This document shows, piece after piece, positions 1-7,334 of a DNA stretch of 22,272 bases. The stretch spans positions 1-22,272 of IMG/VR virus record IMGVR_UViG_3300017917_000913, one strand, 5' to 3'. Position numbers and translations under genes: made by a program. The DNA is from a virus. Each line of letters opens with the position of its first letter. Position 1 is the stretch's first letter. The notes under the pieces were generated by a model that did no database searches, was not told the DNA's origin, and saw nothing but the letters and a program-made list of their open reading frames with translations.

Positions 1-9
1 CTTTCCACG

Positions 10-1170
10 TTATACTCCGTACTTGTTCTTTTTAGGTTTAGCCACAGGGCTAACTGTATTTGTTGACTCTAATTCTTGGCTACGCATGTCACCGTGATTC
101 ATATCTTGATGATTAGCACCAGCGGCCTTGTAGGCCTTTTTTAATATTTTAGCATCTTGTTCTGAATACGGAAATGCTACCTTGAATTTTCCGACCCAGC
201 TTTTAGAATCGATATCCGGATCATTTTCGCCGTCGGTCATGGCCGCTGCCATCATAGCACGGTACTGTACATAATCAGCATTCCACCGTTCGGCATCTGT
301 AAATCTATGAATACCTCTAGTAGACTGCTGTTGTCTTTTAGTAATTTTTCCTTCTTTCGCTTCTTGTAATTCTTGTTCAATAACTTTAATTTGTTCTGCT
401 AGTTTGAAAGCACGTAAGTTCTTACCTGGTGTTGATGCATCAACATCAACAGTAGTGTTTTGTGCAGTAATTTTACCTACACCAAATTCTTCTGCAACTT
501 CTGGTTGTTTCTTTTTAGCTTTGGCAGCTTCTTTTTCAGCTTTAAGTCTTTCTTTTTCTGCTTTGGCTTTTTCTTTCTCTGCGGCTTGATGTAAGTAGGG
601 TGTTAGATAATGTTTAACAACTTCAAAGAATGGCTTACCGCCAATCGGTGTGTTAGCAGGCACACCAGCTGCCTGTTCAAATGCCTGCGGATCGTTATTA
701 GCAACAGCCGCACGTAATTCTGTAGCACTACTAATGCGAGGTGCTTCTTCCCATACAATATCTTTAAATCGGTAAAAACCGTGTGGGCCTTCTACACCGT
801 TAGATTTTTGTAATCCTGCAACAAATACTTTTGCATCAGCCGGATCAGTTACAACGTGTAGGGTAACAGGTCCGTGTTTTTTATACACATGTGCGGCTAA
901 TGTCCACCAACTTTGTTCGGCAACAAGATGTTCTTTAACATCTGGCCAAATTGCCTGCATGGCTGCAATTTTAACTTTAAATGGTAAAGGGTCTTTAGGA
1001 CCTTCTGTACTTTGATTTGTACCAACGTACCAAGCACTAAATCCAGAAGCTAATTCCCAAGCGGCTTTATGTCCTTGATGGGGAGGATTAAAACGGCCAA
1101 AAATGATTGCAACATCTTCGACTGATTCACCTGCTTCATATATGTTTTCGTATAGTTCTCTTAATTTCAT
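10..1170 (-). CDS. HxGH-motif nucleotidyltransferase (NMN adenylyl/cytidylyltransferase-like) with phage-specific C-terminal half
   Basis: The N-terminal half (about residues 18-155) has the nucleotidyltransferase Rossmann-type signature: IFGRFNPPHQGH at 23-34 with the HxGH signature at 31-34, and ISSATELR at 146-153, matching the ISSTxxR phosphate-binding motif of NadM/CoaD-type enzymes. Such enzymes transfer NMP from ATP or CTP to a phosphorylated substrate; NMN adenylylation is the closest guess but specificity cannot be read. Residues 195-225 form a Lys/Glu/Ala-rich likely coiled coil, followed by about 160 residues I do not recognise. The first residues, MKLRELYE, resemble the N-termini of the next two upstream genes and contain LxE, the cleavage consensus of the T4 prohead protease. 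The start codon overlaps the stop of the upstream gene by 4 nt (ATGA), so they are translationally coupled. Confidence 0.85.
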   Translation of the reverse strand: MKLRELYENIYEAGESVEDVAIIFGRFNPPHQGHKAAWELASGFSAWYVGTNQSTEGPKDPLPFKVKIAAMQAIWPDVKEHLVAEQSWWTLAAHVYKKHGPVTLHVVTDPADAKVFVAGLQKSNGVEGPHGFYRFKDIVWEEAPRISSATELRAAVANNDPQAFEQAAGVPANTPIGGKPFFEVVKHYLTPYLHQAAEKEKAKAEKERLKAEKEAAKAKKKQPEVAEEFGVGKITAQNTTVDVDASTPGKNLRAFKLAEQIKVIEQELQEAKEGKITKRQQQSTRGIHRFTDAERWNADYVQYRAMMAAAMTDGENDPDIDSKSWVGKFKVAFPYSEQDAKILKKAYKAAGANHQDMNHGDMRSQELESTNTVSPVAKPKKNKYGV

Positions 1171-2384
1171 ACTCTAGTTGCTCCCGGAGCCCACGATGTT
1201 GGTACTAATTTTATATTACCATATTTATGCCCTGGCTGTGCATAGCGAACGTAGCCTTCGCCCTCAGTGTCCCATATCTCAGGTCGACTCTGCGATTTAT
1301 AAGTAGCTACTACTTTATCTTTCATGTCGCGAATATCTTTAATCAAATCAAATATAGCATCAAGTCCGCCGGGCTGTTGTTTAATCATATCGATGATATG
1401 CTGTTGTTTCTTTTGGCTTACACCTTTTTGTTGCATCCAGTTCATAAAAGTTTCGCCAGTAATACTACGGAAGTCTTGTTTGCCAGCCGCATGTAGGTTA
1501 CTCATCTGATTAAAGAACGGATAAAATATTCCGTTCTTATCAGGATCGGGTAGGCTAGCTAAGAAAGCATCTACTTTTGGACCTAATTTAGTAGCACGTT
1601 GTATTGCGATATCGATTTCTTTCGTATCCATACCGCTACCTTCACTAGTATAGATGGGACCTTGAACAATTAGTCCGGCTGTTTGATTAAACATTGAAAA
1701 GTCATCCATTGGTTTCTGCGCTCTGTCAGGAGCACCGAACTGATCAAACGATCCATGTCCTACGACCATTACTCTTGCCTTGCTAATACGCTGTCCTAGT
1801 TCACTTGTGGCATCAACGTGGTAACAGGTCTTTGATTTAGGATTAGGACAGAAAGTCCATATTCCGTTAGGATATTCTTTAGTCTTTTCTAAACGTTTGT
1901 CTAGGCTAGGATCAACTCCAAATAAACTATCAGCATATACAAAGCCTACAAAGTCTTTAGGTGTAGCCAAATCAAATAATGGATATAGATTGGCAAAATT
2001 CTTAGCAAACGATTGCCTTGCTTTTTGGTCTTCAGGTGTTTTAGGTTTTCCGCTTTGATTAGCAATAAAATCATATACACCCTCTGGAGTATCTGATTTT
2101 ACACCTCTGCTCCACTGATTGTGTCCTGCAAGAATTAAGGGACCGCCCTTAGTTTCTCTACCCCAATAGACTTGCGGGTTACCATCCCATTTGCCGCGTA
2201 CTGTAGTACCGCCTGCTTTTTCCTGTGCGATTTCTTTAAAATGCTGTAATGCTTCCAGCGTACCTTGAGATCCTTTAAAGAATACTAGATGTTCTGGATG
2301 ATTAAATGCCCGACCGTATTTTTCCATACTGTCATCAGCAGGTCCAGATTTATCCTCAAAATAAAATAGTTCTCTAAGTAACAC
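1167..2384 (-). CDS. Conserved T4-like phage protein with divergent ligase/nucleotidyltransferase motifs (KxDG)
   Basis: 405 residues, GTG start 2 nt after the upstream stop codon, so tightly coupled. KWDG at 65-68 in the context RGKWDGNPQVYWGR looks like motif I (KxDG) of the ATP-dependent DNA/RNA ligase and capping-enzyme superfamily, where Lys carries the nucleotide. FVGFVYADSLFG at 145-156 sits where motif III would be, and EGYV (376-379) plus KLV (392-394) near the C-terminus resemble motifs IV and V. I recall similar proteins of unknown function in aquatic T4-like phages (the DUF6267 type), but this is from memory. The N-terminus, MLLRELFYFED, resembles the start of the T4 virion ADP-ribosyltransferase Alt (MELITELFDED, from memory). 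Function unknown; enzymatic activity is inferred only. Confidence 0.8.
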   Translation of the reverse strand: MLLRELFYFEDKSGPADDSMEKYGRAFNHPEHLVFFKGSQGTLEALQHFKEIAQEKAGGTTVRGKWDGNPQVYWGRETKGGPLILAGHNQWSRGVKSDTPEGVYDFIANQSGKPKTPEDQKARQSFAKNFANLYPLFDLATPKDFVGFVYADSLFGVDPSLDKRLEKTKEYPNGIWTFCPNPKSKTCYHVDATSELGQRISKARVMVVGHGSFDQFGAPDRAQKPMDDFSMFNQTAGLIVQGPIYTSEGSGMDTKEIDIAIQRATKLGPKVDAFLASLPDPDKNGIFYPFFNQMSNLHAAGKQDFRSITGETFMNWMQQKGVSQKKQQHIIDMIKQQPGGLDAIFDLIKDIRDMKDKVVATYKSQSRPEIWDTEGEGYVRYAQPGHKYGNIKLVPTSWAPGATRV

Positions 2385-2386
2385 AG

Positions 2387-2761
2387 TTAGTCCTTATATT
2401 TGCCTTCTTGGAAATTTTTACAAAATTCTTCATGCATTTTTTGGCAAACTTCGTTACAAGTTTGTTCTTCTATTGTACGAGGAAGCTGTCTAATAGGAAA
2501 TTCTTTTATATAATTTTTATATGCTTGTTCAACAACTTTTTTAAACACATTAGGGGATGGTTCTTTATTAGAGTTCATAGACTCTACGCAGTTGCTAATA
2601 ACTGGGTATAAATGCCTACGATAAAGGTCGTCATTATTGTTTAGATAAAAAACTAAATCTTCAACTAAATCATAGGCGATATCTGTTCGTCCGTCTTCGG
2701 TTTTAGTAATAAAGTTAAGATCGTTAAACTTTTTGCCTTCTAAAAGCTCTCTAATACGCAT
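2387..2761 (-). CDS. Small conserved phage protein with MxxRELxE leader
   Basis: 124 residues, ATG start, first gene of a three-gene run ending at position 10. I do not recognise a domain. The N-terminus MRIRELLEGKKF shares the MxxREL pattern with the two downstream proteins and contains LxE at residues 6-8. The rest is helical-looking and charged, with three Cys in the C-terminal third (a CNEVC pair and one more). A GATAAATA late-promoter-like octamer lies about 47 nt upstream of the start. Late expression and the shared leader suggest a virion-associated or capsid-internal protein, but this is inference. Confidence 0.75.
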   Translation of the reverse strand: MRIRELLEGKKFNDLNFITKTEDGRTDIAYDLVEDLVFYLNNNDDLYRRHLYPVISNCVESMNSNKEPSPNVFKKVVEQAYKNYIKEFPIRQLPRTIEEQTCNEVCQKMHEEFCKNFQEGKYKD

Positions 2762-2789
2762 TTTTTATTCCGTTTTTAAAAGTCGCATG

Positions 2790-2815
2790 AATACTACGCG
2801 AATGTAGTATTTATC
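2790..2815 (-). promoter_or_regulatory. T4-type late promoter motif GATAAATA overlapping a hairpin
   Basis: The minus strand reads GATAAATA at 2815-2808, close to the T4 late consensus TATAAATA, in the 72-nt gap before the 124-residue gene. The same octamer precedes the two large virion genes in this window (18651-18658, 21908-21915). It overlaps an inverted repeat with 8-bp arms AATACTAC (2790-2797) and GTAGTATT (2804-2811) around a 6-nt loop. The stem lies at the expected transcript start, so it could affect opening or the 5' end of the mRNA. Confidence 0.65.
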
Positions 2816-2833
2816 GCAAACGGGGTCTTTAGA

Positions 2834-3490
2834 TTAAGGTTTGATTATGCGCTCTATTTTGTTTATAGAGCTTCCGAGGTGCATTTTAGCCATCAGCAGG
2901 TTGTTTTCACCCGTGATATAAAAGAAAGTACCGCCCCAACTACGATCTCTGCTCAGTTCTTTTGCACAACTTTTAGTAAGTTTAACCTTGGGATTTTTTT
3001 CGGCCCAACTAACAAATGCTGAATGTTCCTGAGTAGTTTTGCCCATAGTAACGCGAAATTCATAATTAATCTTGGGCATAATGATAGTATTACTATCAAG
3101 CTGTGTTTTATCAGGGGGAACGCAGACATACTTAATTCGTTCTTCGTCAATTTTAATAATGCTATTAATATCAGATTCGGAATTAGAGTAAACACTAATC
3201 CAAGGAGTTTCTACTCTTACATCAATGTCTTTGAGTTTTTTAAGTTGCTTTTGTAGCTTAAATGCGTAGTCTAAATCTTCTTGGGTTTTAATACCTGATG
3301 GTCTTCTACCGCCCCATGACATTGTAGCCGCATTAGAAGAATTTAAATTAATCTTCTTAAGGTGGTCTAATGCTGTGTCCATATCCCCACCACGAAACCA
3401 GCTAGCACCAGCACAAGTTATTACTAACTTGTACTGATATTTGCTTTTAAATAATCTCGTGGTTGTTTTATACAACATTTTGCTCAGCAT
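2834..3490 (-). CDS. Conserved phage protein of unknown function, downstream of clpA
   Basis: 218 residues; no catalytic motif recognised. The sequence has a compact alpha/beta look with a conserved-looking WFRGGD motif near residue 32, a SWGGRRPSGIKT stretch, an SWGGTFFYITG stretch and an LLMAKMHLGS C-terminal block. I recall similar proteins in other aquatic T4-like phages but none with a known function. It is the last gene of the dnaJ-def-clpA operon and overlaps the end of clpA. Two starts are possible: ATG at 3490 (23-nt overlap, no clear ribosome site) or the internal ATG at 3478 (MLYKTTTR, with TGAG a few bases upstream), which I find slightly more likely. Its position invites the guess of a Clp adaptor or substrate, with no sequence proof. 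Confidence 0.8.
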   Translation of the reverse strand: MLSKMLYKTTTRLFKSKYQYKLVITCAGASWFRGGDMDTALDHLKKINLNSSNAATMSWGGRRPSGIKTQEDLDYAFKLQKQLKKLKDIDVRVETPWISVYSNSESDINSIIKIDEERIKYVCVPPDKTQLDSNTIIMPKINYEFRVTMGKTTQEHSAFVSWAEKNPKVKLTKSCAKELSRDRSWGGTFFYITGENNLLMAKMHLGSSINKIERIIKP

Positions 3491-5732
3491 TGTCCGCAGT
3501 TAACAGAGGAACTTTCTGCATTTTTGGTCTAGATACTAACACCAATTTATCATCGTCAACTGTAATAGTTAACCATCCTCCGGATTTAAGATCTCCAAAC
3601 AGCATCATCTTAGCAAGGTCTCGCTTAATCTCTTTGTCAATGACACGAGCTAGTGGTCTTGCTCCCATCTTATGATCAAATCCTTTTTCGATGAGCCAAT
3701 CGATTGCTTCTTTAGATACTTTAATTTTAATGCCTTTTTCTTTAACCTGATCTCGAAGTTCTTCCATAAACTTTTCAACGACCTTGACCATAGTTTCTTT
3801 ACTAAGTTTATTAAATGTAACGATTCCATCTAAACGGTTGCGGAATTCTGGTGTAAAAAATTTGTTAAGTTCTTTGTCGCTATAGTCTTTTTGTTGGCTA
3901 CCAAAACCAATTTGATTCTTTTCAGCTTCTTGTGCTCCAGCATTAGTAGTAAGAATAAGGATAAGCTGTCGGCAATCGGCTTTCTTGCCGTTACTACCAG
4001 TGATGAAACCGTTATCCATCATTTGTAGAAGGACAGTAGATACATCTGGATGTGACTTTTCAACCTCATCAAATAATAGAACAGCATTAGGATTTTCTTG
4101 GATGCTTGTAATAAGTTGTCCAGCATTTTCTTCAAATCCCACATATCCCGGAGGACTACCGATCAACTTACTGATGCTATGTTTCTCTTGATATTCTGAC
4201 ATATCAAATCGTAGTAACTTAACACCTAAGTTCTTAGCAAGTGCTTTAGCAGTTTCTGTCTTACCACAACCAGTTGGACCCATGAATACAAAACTACCAA
4301 TTGGCTTGTTATCAGGTTTAAGACCGGCCTGAGCAACAATAATCTTATCAACAACTTCTTGGATAGCAAGGTCTTGCCCAAATACTTCAAGTTCTAGTTT
4401 ATCTTGTAAGCTGGCAAGATTATGGCTTTCAGTTTCGCTGATAACTTCCTCAGGCATTTGTACTACTTTAGCAAGTTCGTACTGAATTTCTCTTTCTGTA
4501 ACTACTTTTTCATCTGCTAATTTTAAATTGAATCTAGAACAAGCAAGATCAATTAAGTCGATAGCCTTGTCTGGAAGTTTCTTATCGGCTTGAAATTTTA
4601 CTGAAAGTTTAATTGCGGCTTGTAGTGCATCATCTTTAATTTTGACACTATGAAATTGTTCATAGTATTTCTTAATACCTTTGAGAATCTGTAGTGTAAC
4701 TTCTGGTGTAGGTTCGTCAACTGTAATGCGTTGGAATCTACGCATTAAGGCACGATCCTTTTCAAAGTGCTTACGATATTCTTCCCATGTAGTTGATGCA
4801 ACTACTTTAATGTTACCTTTACTTAATGCCGGCTTCATCATGTTGGCAAGATCGTTAGCATTGTTGTTTGCTGACCCTGCACCACTGATCATGTGTGCTT
4901 CGTCGATGAACAATACAGTCTTACCTTTCTTAGACAGTGCTTTTAAGACCATCTTAAATCGTTCTTCAAAATCGCCTCGATACTTACTGCCAGCTAGCAT
5001 GGCACTGATATCTAAATTATAAACAGTATAATCTTTAAGGAAGTCGGGCACAGCACCTTTAACGATGTTAAATGCAAGACCTTCTGCAATAGCAGTTTTA
5101 CCTACTCCGGGGTCTCCAACAAGAATTACGTTATTTTTACTGCGACGTCCCATTGCTAGTGCAATATTTTCAAGTTCGTCTACACGACCAATAACGGGAT
5201 CAATTTTATTCTTCTTAACCTGTTCGTTAAGATTAGTTGTAAATGCAGATAGTGCTCTGCTACTATTAGAGCCTTGGTCGTCTTGTTCTTCTTGTTCTTC
5301 AACGGCGTTATTAATATAGTCTGCAAATTTGTCTTTATCAATTTCTGCTTTTTGTATGTAGTAATATGCCCAACTACGCTTCTCACCCATCATAGCAAGG
5401 AAAACATCTGTAGGTTCAATACGCTGACGTCCGTTGAAAAGAACCTGCGTAAACGCACGATTGAGAATGCGCTCAACTGATTGTGTCTTACGAGGTTTAA
5501 CTACAACATCTTGTACAGTGATCTCATTACACTTTTCTTGCAAATAACCAGCAACACTTTTCTTAAACTCGTCTACATTAACACCGTATCCTTGTAATGT
5601 TTTACCAAATGAATCTTCGAGAAGCATAGCAAACAATAAGTGTTCTATTGTTAGATATTCGTGGTGTAGCTTCTTTGCGGTTTCGATCGCCTTTTCGAAG
5701 ATTGCTTGTAGATTGTCGCTTGGTTCTACCAT
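3468..5732 (-). CDS. clpA: ClpA-like AAA+ unfoldase, ATP-binding subunit of Clp protease
   Basis: 754 residues, about the size of bacterial ClpA, and apparently intact. Order: Clp N-domain (1-145, two repeats), a Glu/Gln/Asp linker (145-155), AAA1 with Walker A GDPGVGKT (206-213), Walker B VLFIDEAH (273-280) and an arginine-finger region ALMRRFQ (328-334), then AAA2 with Walker A GPTGCGKT (485-492), Walker B VLLFDEVEK (551-559), FRNRLD (630-635) and sensor-2 GARP (690-693). The tripeptide IGF at 608-610 sits in the loop that docks on ClpP in ClpA/ClpX. No long coiled-coil M-domain as in ClpB/ClpC is seen, so this is a protease partner rather than a disaggregase. No ClpP gene is in the window, so host ClpP is the likely partner. 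A good ribosome site (AAGGA) precedes the ATG, which overlaps the def stop by 7 nt. Confidence 0.96.
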   Translation of the reverse strand: MVEPSDNLQAIFEKAIETAKKLHHEYLTIEHLLFAMLLEDSFGKTLQGYGVNVDEFKKSVAGYLQEKCNEITVQDVVVKPRKTQSVERILNRAFTQVLFNGRQRIEPTDVFLAMMGEKRSWAYYYIQKAEIDKDKFADYINNAVEEQEEQDDQGSNSSRALSAFTTNLNEQVKKNKIDPVIGRVDELENIALAMGRRSKNNVILVGDPGVGKTAIAEGLAFNIVKGAVPDFLKDYTVYNLDISAMLAGSKYRGDFEERFKMVLKALSKKGKTVLFIDEAHMISGAGSANNNANDLANMMKPALSKGNIKVVASTTWEEYRKHFEKDRALMRRFQRITVDEPTPEVTLQILKGIKKYYEQFHSVKIKDDALQAAIKLSVKFQADKKLPDKAIDLIDLACSRFNLKLADEKVVTEREIQYELAKVVQMPEEVISETESHNLASLQDKLELEVFGQDLAIQEVVDKIIVAQAGLKPDNKPIGSFVFMGPTGCGKTETAKALAKNLGVKLLRFDMSEYQEKHSISKLIGSPPGYVGFEENAGQLITSIQENPNAVLLFDEVEKSHPDVSTVLLQMMDNGFITGSNGKKADCRQLILILTTNAGAQEAEKNQIGFGSQQKDYSDKELNKFFTPEFRNRLDGIVTFNKLSKETMVKVVEKFMEELRDQVKEKGIKIKVSKEAIDWLIEKGFDHKMGARPLARVIDKEIKRDLAKMMLFGDLKSGGWLTITVDDDKLVLVSRPKMQKVPLLTADNAEQNVV

Positions 5733-6214
5733 TTAATTTTCCTTTGCTTTTTTCTTGCCAAAATTAATTTCATTTGGCTTACTTTATCGGTAAATGTAAT
5801 TCCGTTTAAATGATCTAATTCGTGTAAAAAACATCTAGCATCGATGCCAGATAATGACATTATACATTCTGTTCCTTGCTTGTCAAAGTATTTGATATCA
5901 ATAGTTTTTGGACGTTTAACATCTAGCCAGAGATTTGGAAAACTTAAACACCCTTCTTCTGCTGATATATCCATATCGTCTTGTTTTACAATTTCAGGAT
6001 TGAACATTCCGACAGTTTGGCCTGTGCTTTCTAATTTTATAACAAATACACGTTTGAGTAAACTGACTTGATTTCCAGCAAGACCGCGTCCTCGAAATGA
6101 TTCCATGATTTTAATCATTTCTTGTTCAACTTCTTCGGCGTTAGTATCTATGGAAAAATCCCATTCTACTGCACGTTGTTTTAAAATTGGATCAGGATCT
6201 AGTGTTAATTTCAT
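5726..6214 (-). CDS. def: Peptide deformylase
   Basis: 162 residues, typical for phage and bacterial deformylases, which remove the N-formyl group from nascent proteins. The three metal-site motifs are present: GRGLAGNQ (42-49, motif 1 GxGLAAxQ with Gly for the second Ala), EGCLS (87-91, metal ligand Cys89) and HELDH (131-135, both His ligands and the catalytic Glu132). The residue before motif 3 is Leu rather than the more usual Gln. The C-terminus is short and basic (KKQRKIKW). The start overlaps the dnaJ stop by 23 nt and the end overlaps clpA by 7 nt, so the three are one operon. Deformylases are known in cyanophages and other aquatic phages. Confidence 0.96.
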   Translation of the reverse strand: MKLTLDPDPILKQRAVEWDFSIDTNAEEVEQEMIKIMESFRGRGLAGNQVSLLKRVFVIKLESTGQTVGMFNPEIVKQDDMDISAEEGCLSFPNLWLDVKRPKTIDIKYFDKQGTECIMSLSGIDARCFLHELDHLNGITFTDKVSQMKLILARKKQRKIKW

Positions 6215-7025
6215 TGTTGAGATCCTTGAGCTTTTGTATTAAATGTGGATCTGTAATCTTTGGAGTCCTGATAACAACAACTATTACAAATTTTCCTTTT
6301 CGGCCAGTATGCGGATTTCGGAAACCATGATTTGCCGAGGCATATTCTATACCGGATTCGATGCCCGGTCTGATATCAACATCTCTGTCAGACCCATCAA
6401 GGTGTTTTACTTGCTTTCTACAACCAATAATGGCTTCAATTGGATTAACATATACTGTAGTATATAGATCGTCATTTTCTCTTCGATAATTTTGATCTGG
6501 TTGTACTATAATAGTTACGTTTAGGCTACCTCTAGGCAAATTAGGTACGCTATCATCACCTAATCCTTGATAGCGTATCGTTTCGCCGTGACTTATACCA
6601 GGAGGAATATTAATTATTACTGTCTGTGGTTTTCCGCTAGGAAGAGTATAGTTTGCTTCAATTTGTTTACCGTTGAAAGAATCTAATAAAGAAATTTGAC
6701 ATTGAATATTGAGATCTCGATTCTTTCTTATTTGCCGTCCAAATATATCTCCGAACGGTCCGCCCATTCCTCCAAAGATGTCGTTGAAGTCTTGGAATCC
6801 TCCTGATCTAAATCTAAACTGCTGACCACCTGATCTCATTTGATCATATTCGGATTTCTTTTGTGGATCACTAAGTGTTTCGTAGGCTACACTAATATCT
6901 TTGAATTTAGATTGGTCACCTCCTCGATCAGGATGGTGCTTCATAGCCAAACTACGATACGCCTTTTTAATTTGGTCTGGCGTAGCATCTGGCTTTAATC
7001 CTAATGTTTGATAATAGTCACTCAT
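6192..7025 (-). CDS. dnaJ: Type-B J-domain co-chaperone (DnaJ/CbpA-like)
   Basis: 277 residues. The J-domain (1-67) carries the essential HPD at 31-33, needed to stimulate DnaK ATPase. A Gly/Phe-rich linker follows (about 65-97, e.g. GGMGGPFGDIFG), then two C-terminal substrate-binding beta domains (about 103-265). The CxxCxGxG zinc repeats of true DnaJ are absent, making this a type-B protein like CbpA. It is the first gene behind a perfect sigma70 promoter whose predicted start lies about 24 nt before the ATG; no clear Shine-Dalgarno sequence is visible. No DnaK is encoded here, so it presumably recruits host DnaK. It is followed by def and clpA with overlaps. Confidence 0.95.
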   Translation of the reverse strand: MSDYYQTLGLKPDATPDQIKKAYRSLAMKHHPDRGGDQSKFKDISVAYETLSDPQKKSEYDQMRSGGQQFRFRSGGFQDFNDIFGGMGGPFGDIFGRQIRKNRDLNIQCQISLLDSFNGKQIEANYTLPSGKPQTVIINIPPGISHGETIRYQGLGDDSVPNLPRGSLNVTIIVQPDQNYRRENDDLYTTVYVNPIEAIIGCRKQVKHLDGSDRDVDIRPGIESGIEYASANHGFRNPHTGRKGKFVIVVVIRTPKITDPHLIQKLKDLNNEINTRS

Positions 7026-7030
7026 GGTCG

Positions 7031-7081
7031 TAAAAACAGGTCAAGTAATATAGTAATTATACTATACTAGGCTTGACCTGT
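7031..7081 (-). terminator. Terminator-like inverted repeat overlapping the dnaJ promoter
   Basis: Perfect 10-bp arms, ACAGGTCAAG (7036-7045) and CTTGACCTGT (7072-7081), flank an inner 7-bp repeat TATAGTA/TACTATA (7049-7055 and 7060-7066). On the minus strand the second arm runs into a T tract (TTTTA at 7035-7031), as in an intrinsic terminator for the upstream exported-protein gene. The loop is long, so strength is uncertain. RNA started at about 7049 lacks the 5' arm and could not form the outer stem. Confidence 0.5.
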
Positions 7082-7084
7082 CAA
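7056..7084 (-). promoter_or_regulatory. Perfect-consensus sigma70 promoter for dnaJ-def-clpA
   Basis: On the minus strand TTGACA (7084-7079) and TATAAT (7061-7056) are separated by exactly 17 bp, an exact match to the sigma70 consensus. Transcription would start near 7049, upstream of dnaJ. This marks the operon as early, read by the unmodified host polymerase. The -35 overlaps the left arm of an inverted repeat that also resembles a terminator for the upstream gene. Confidence 0.85.
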
Positions 7085-7099
7085 GAGTTTGGTAAAAAA

Positions 7100-7324
7100 T
7101 TACTTTTTCTTTTCGTCCTTCTTGGCAGGTGCCTTTTCTGGAACTTTAGTGCCTTCGTGTTTCTGATGTACCTTTATTGTTTTGCAAACTTCTTTATCTT
7201 TACCTGTTTTAGCATCTTTCTGCATTACACAAACTTTCTTTGTTTCTGGTTTAGCTGGCTCATCTGCTGCCATCGCAACAGTAGCGAATGATGCTGCCAT
7301 TACTAGTGCTAATAATTGTTTCAT
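7100..7324 (-). CDS. Small exported Lys-rich protein with signal peptide
   Basis: 74 residues. Residues 1-19 form a Sec signal peptide (basic n-region, hydrophobic core) with a likely cleavage at AMA/ADE. The mature part, about 54 residues, is very rich in Lys, Glu and Pro, has a VCVMQKD/EVCKTI pair of cysteines and ends in a KKDEKKK tail. It would be periplasmic; a disulfide is possible. A good ribosome site AAGGA lies 8 nt before the ATG and overlaps the stop of the upstream 37-residue gene. The protein looks more like small host periplasmic proteins of Proteobacteria than a classical virion protein, so host origin is possible. Function unknown. Confidence 0.75.
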   Translation of the reverse strand: MKQLLALVMAASFATVAMAADEPAKPETKKVCVMQKDAKTGKDKEVCKTIKVHQKHEGTKVPEKAPAKKDEKKK

Positions 7325-7334
7325 ATTTTTTTCC

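Noticed and set aside
1222-1229. CATAAATA on the minus strand, a possible late promoter for the nucleotidyltransferase
   Set aside because: It encodes part of HKYGN at the conserved end of the ligase-like gene and the following gene is already coupled by ATGA; chance is as likely.
4681-5022. Plus-strand open frame of 113 codons
   Set aside because: Antisense to the AAA1 module of clpA, which is strongly conserved; a shadow frame.
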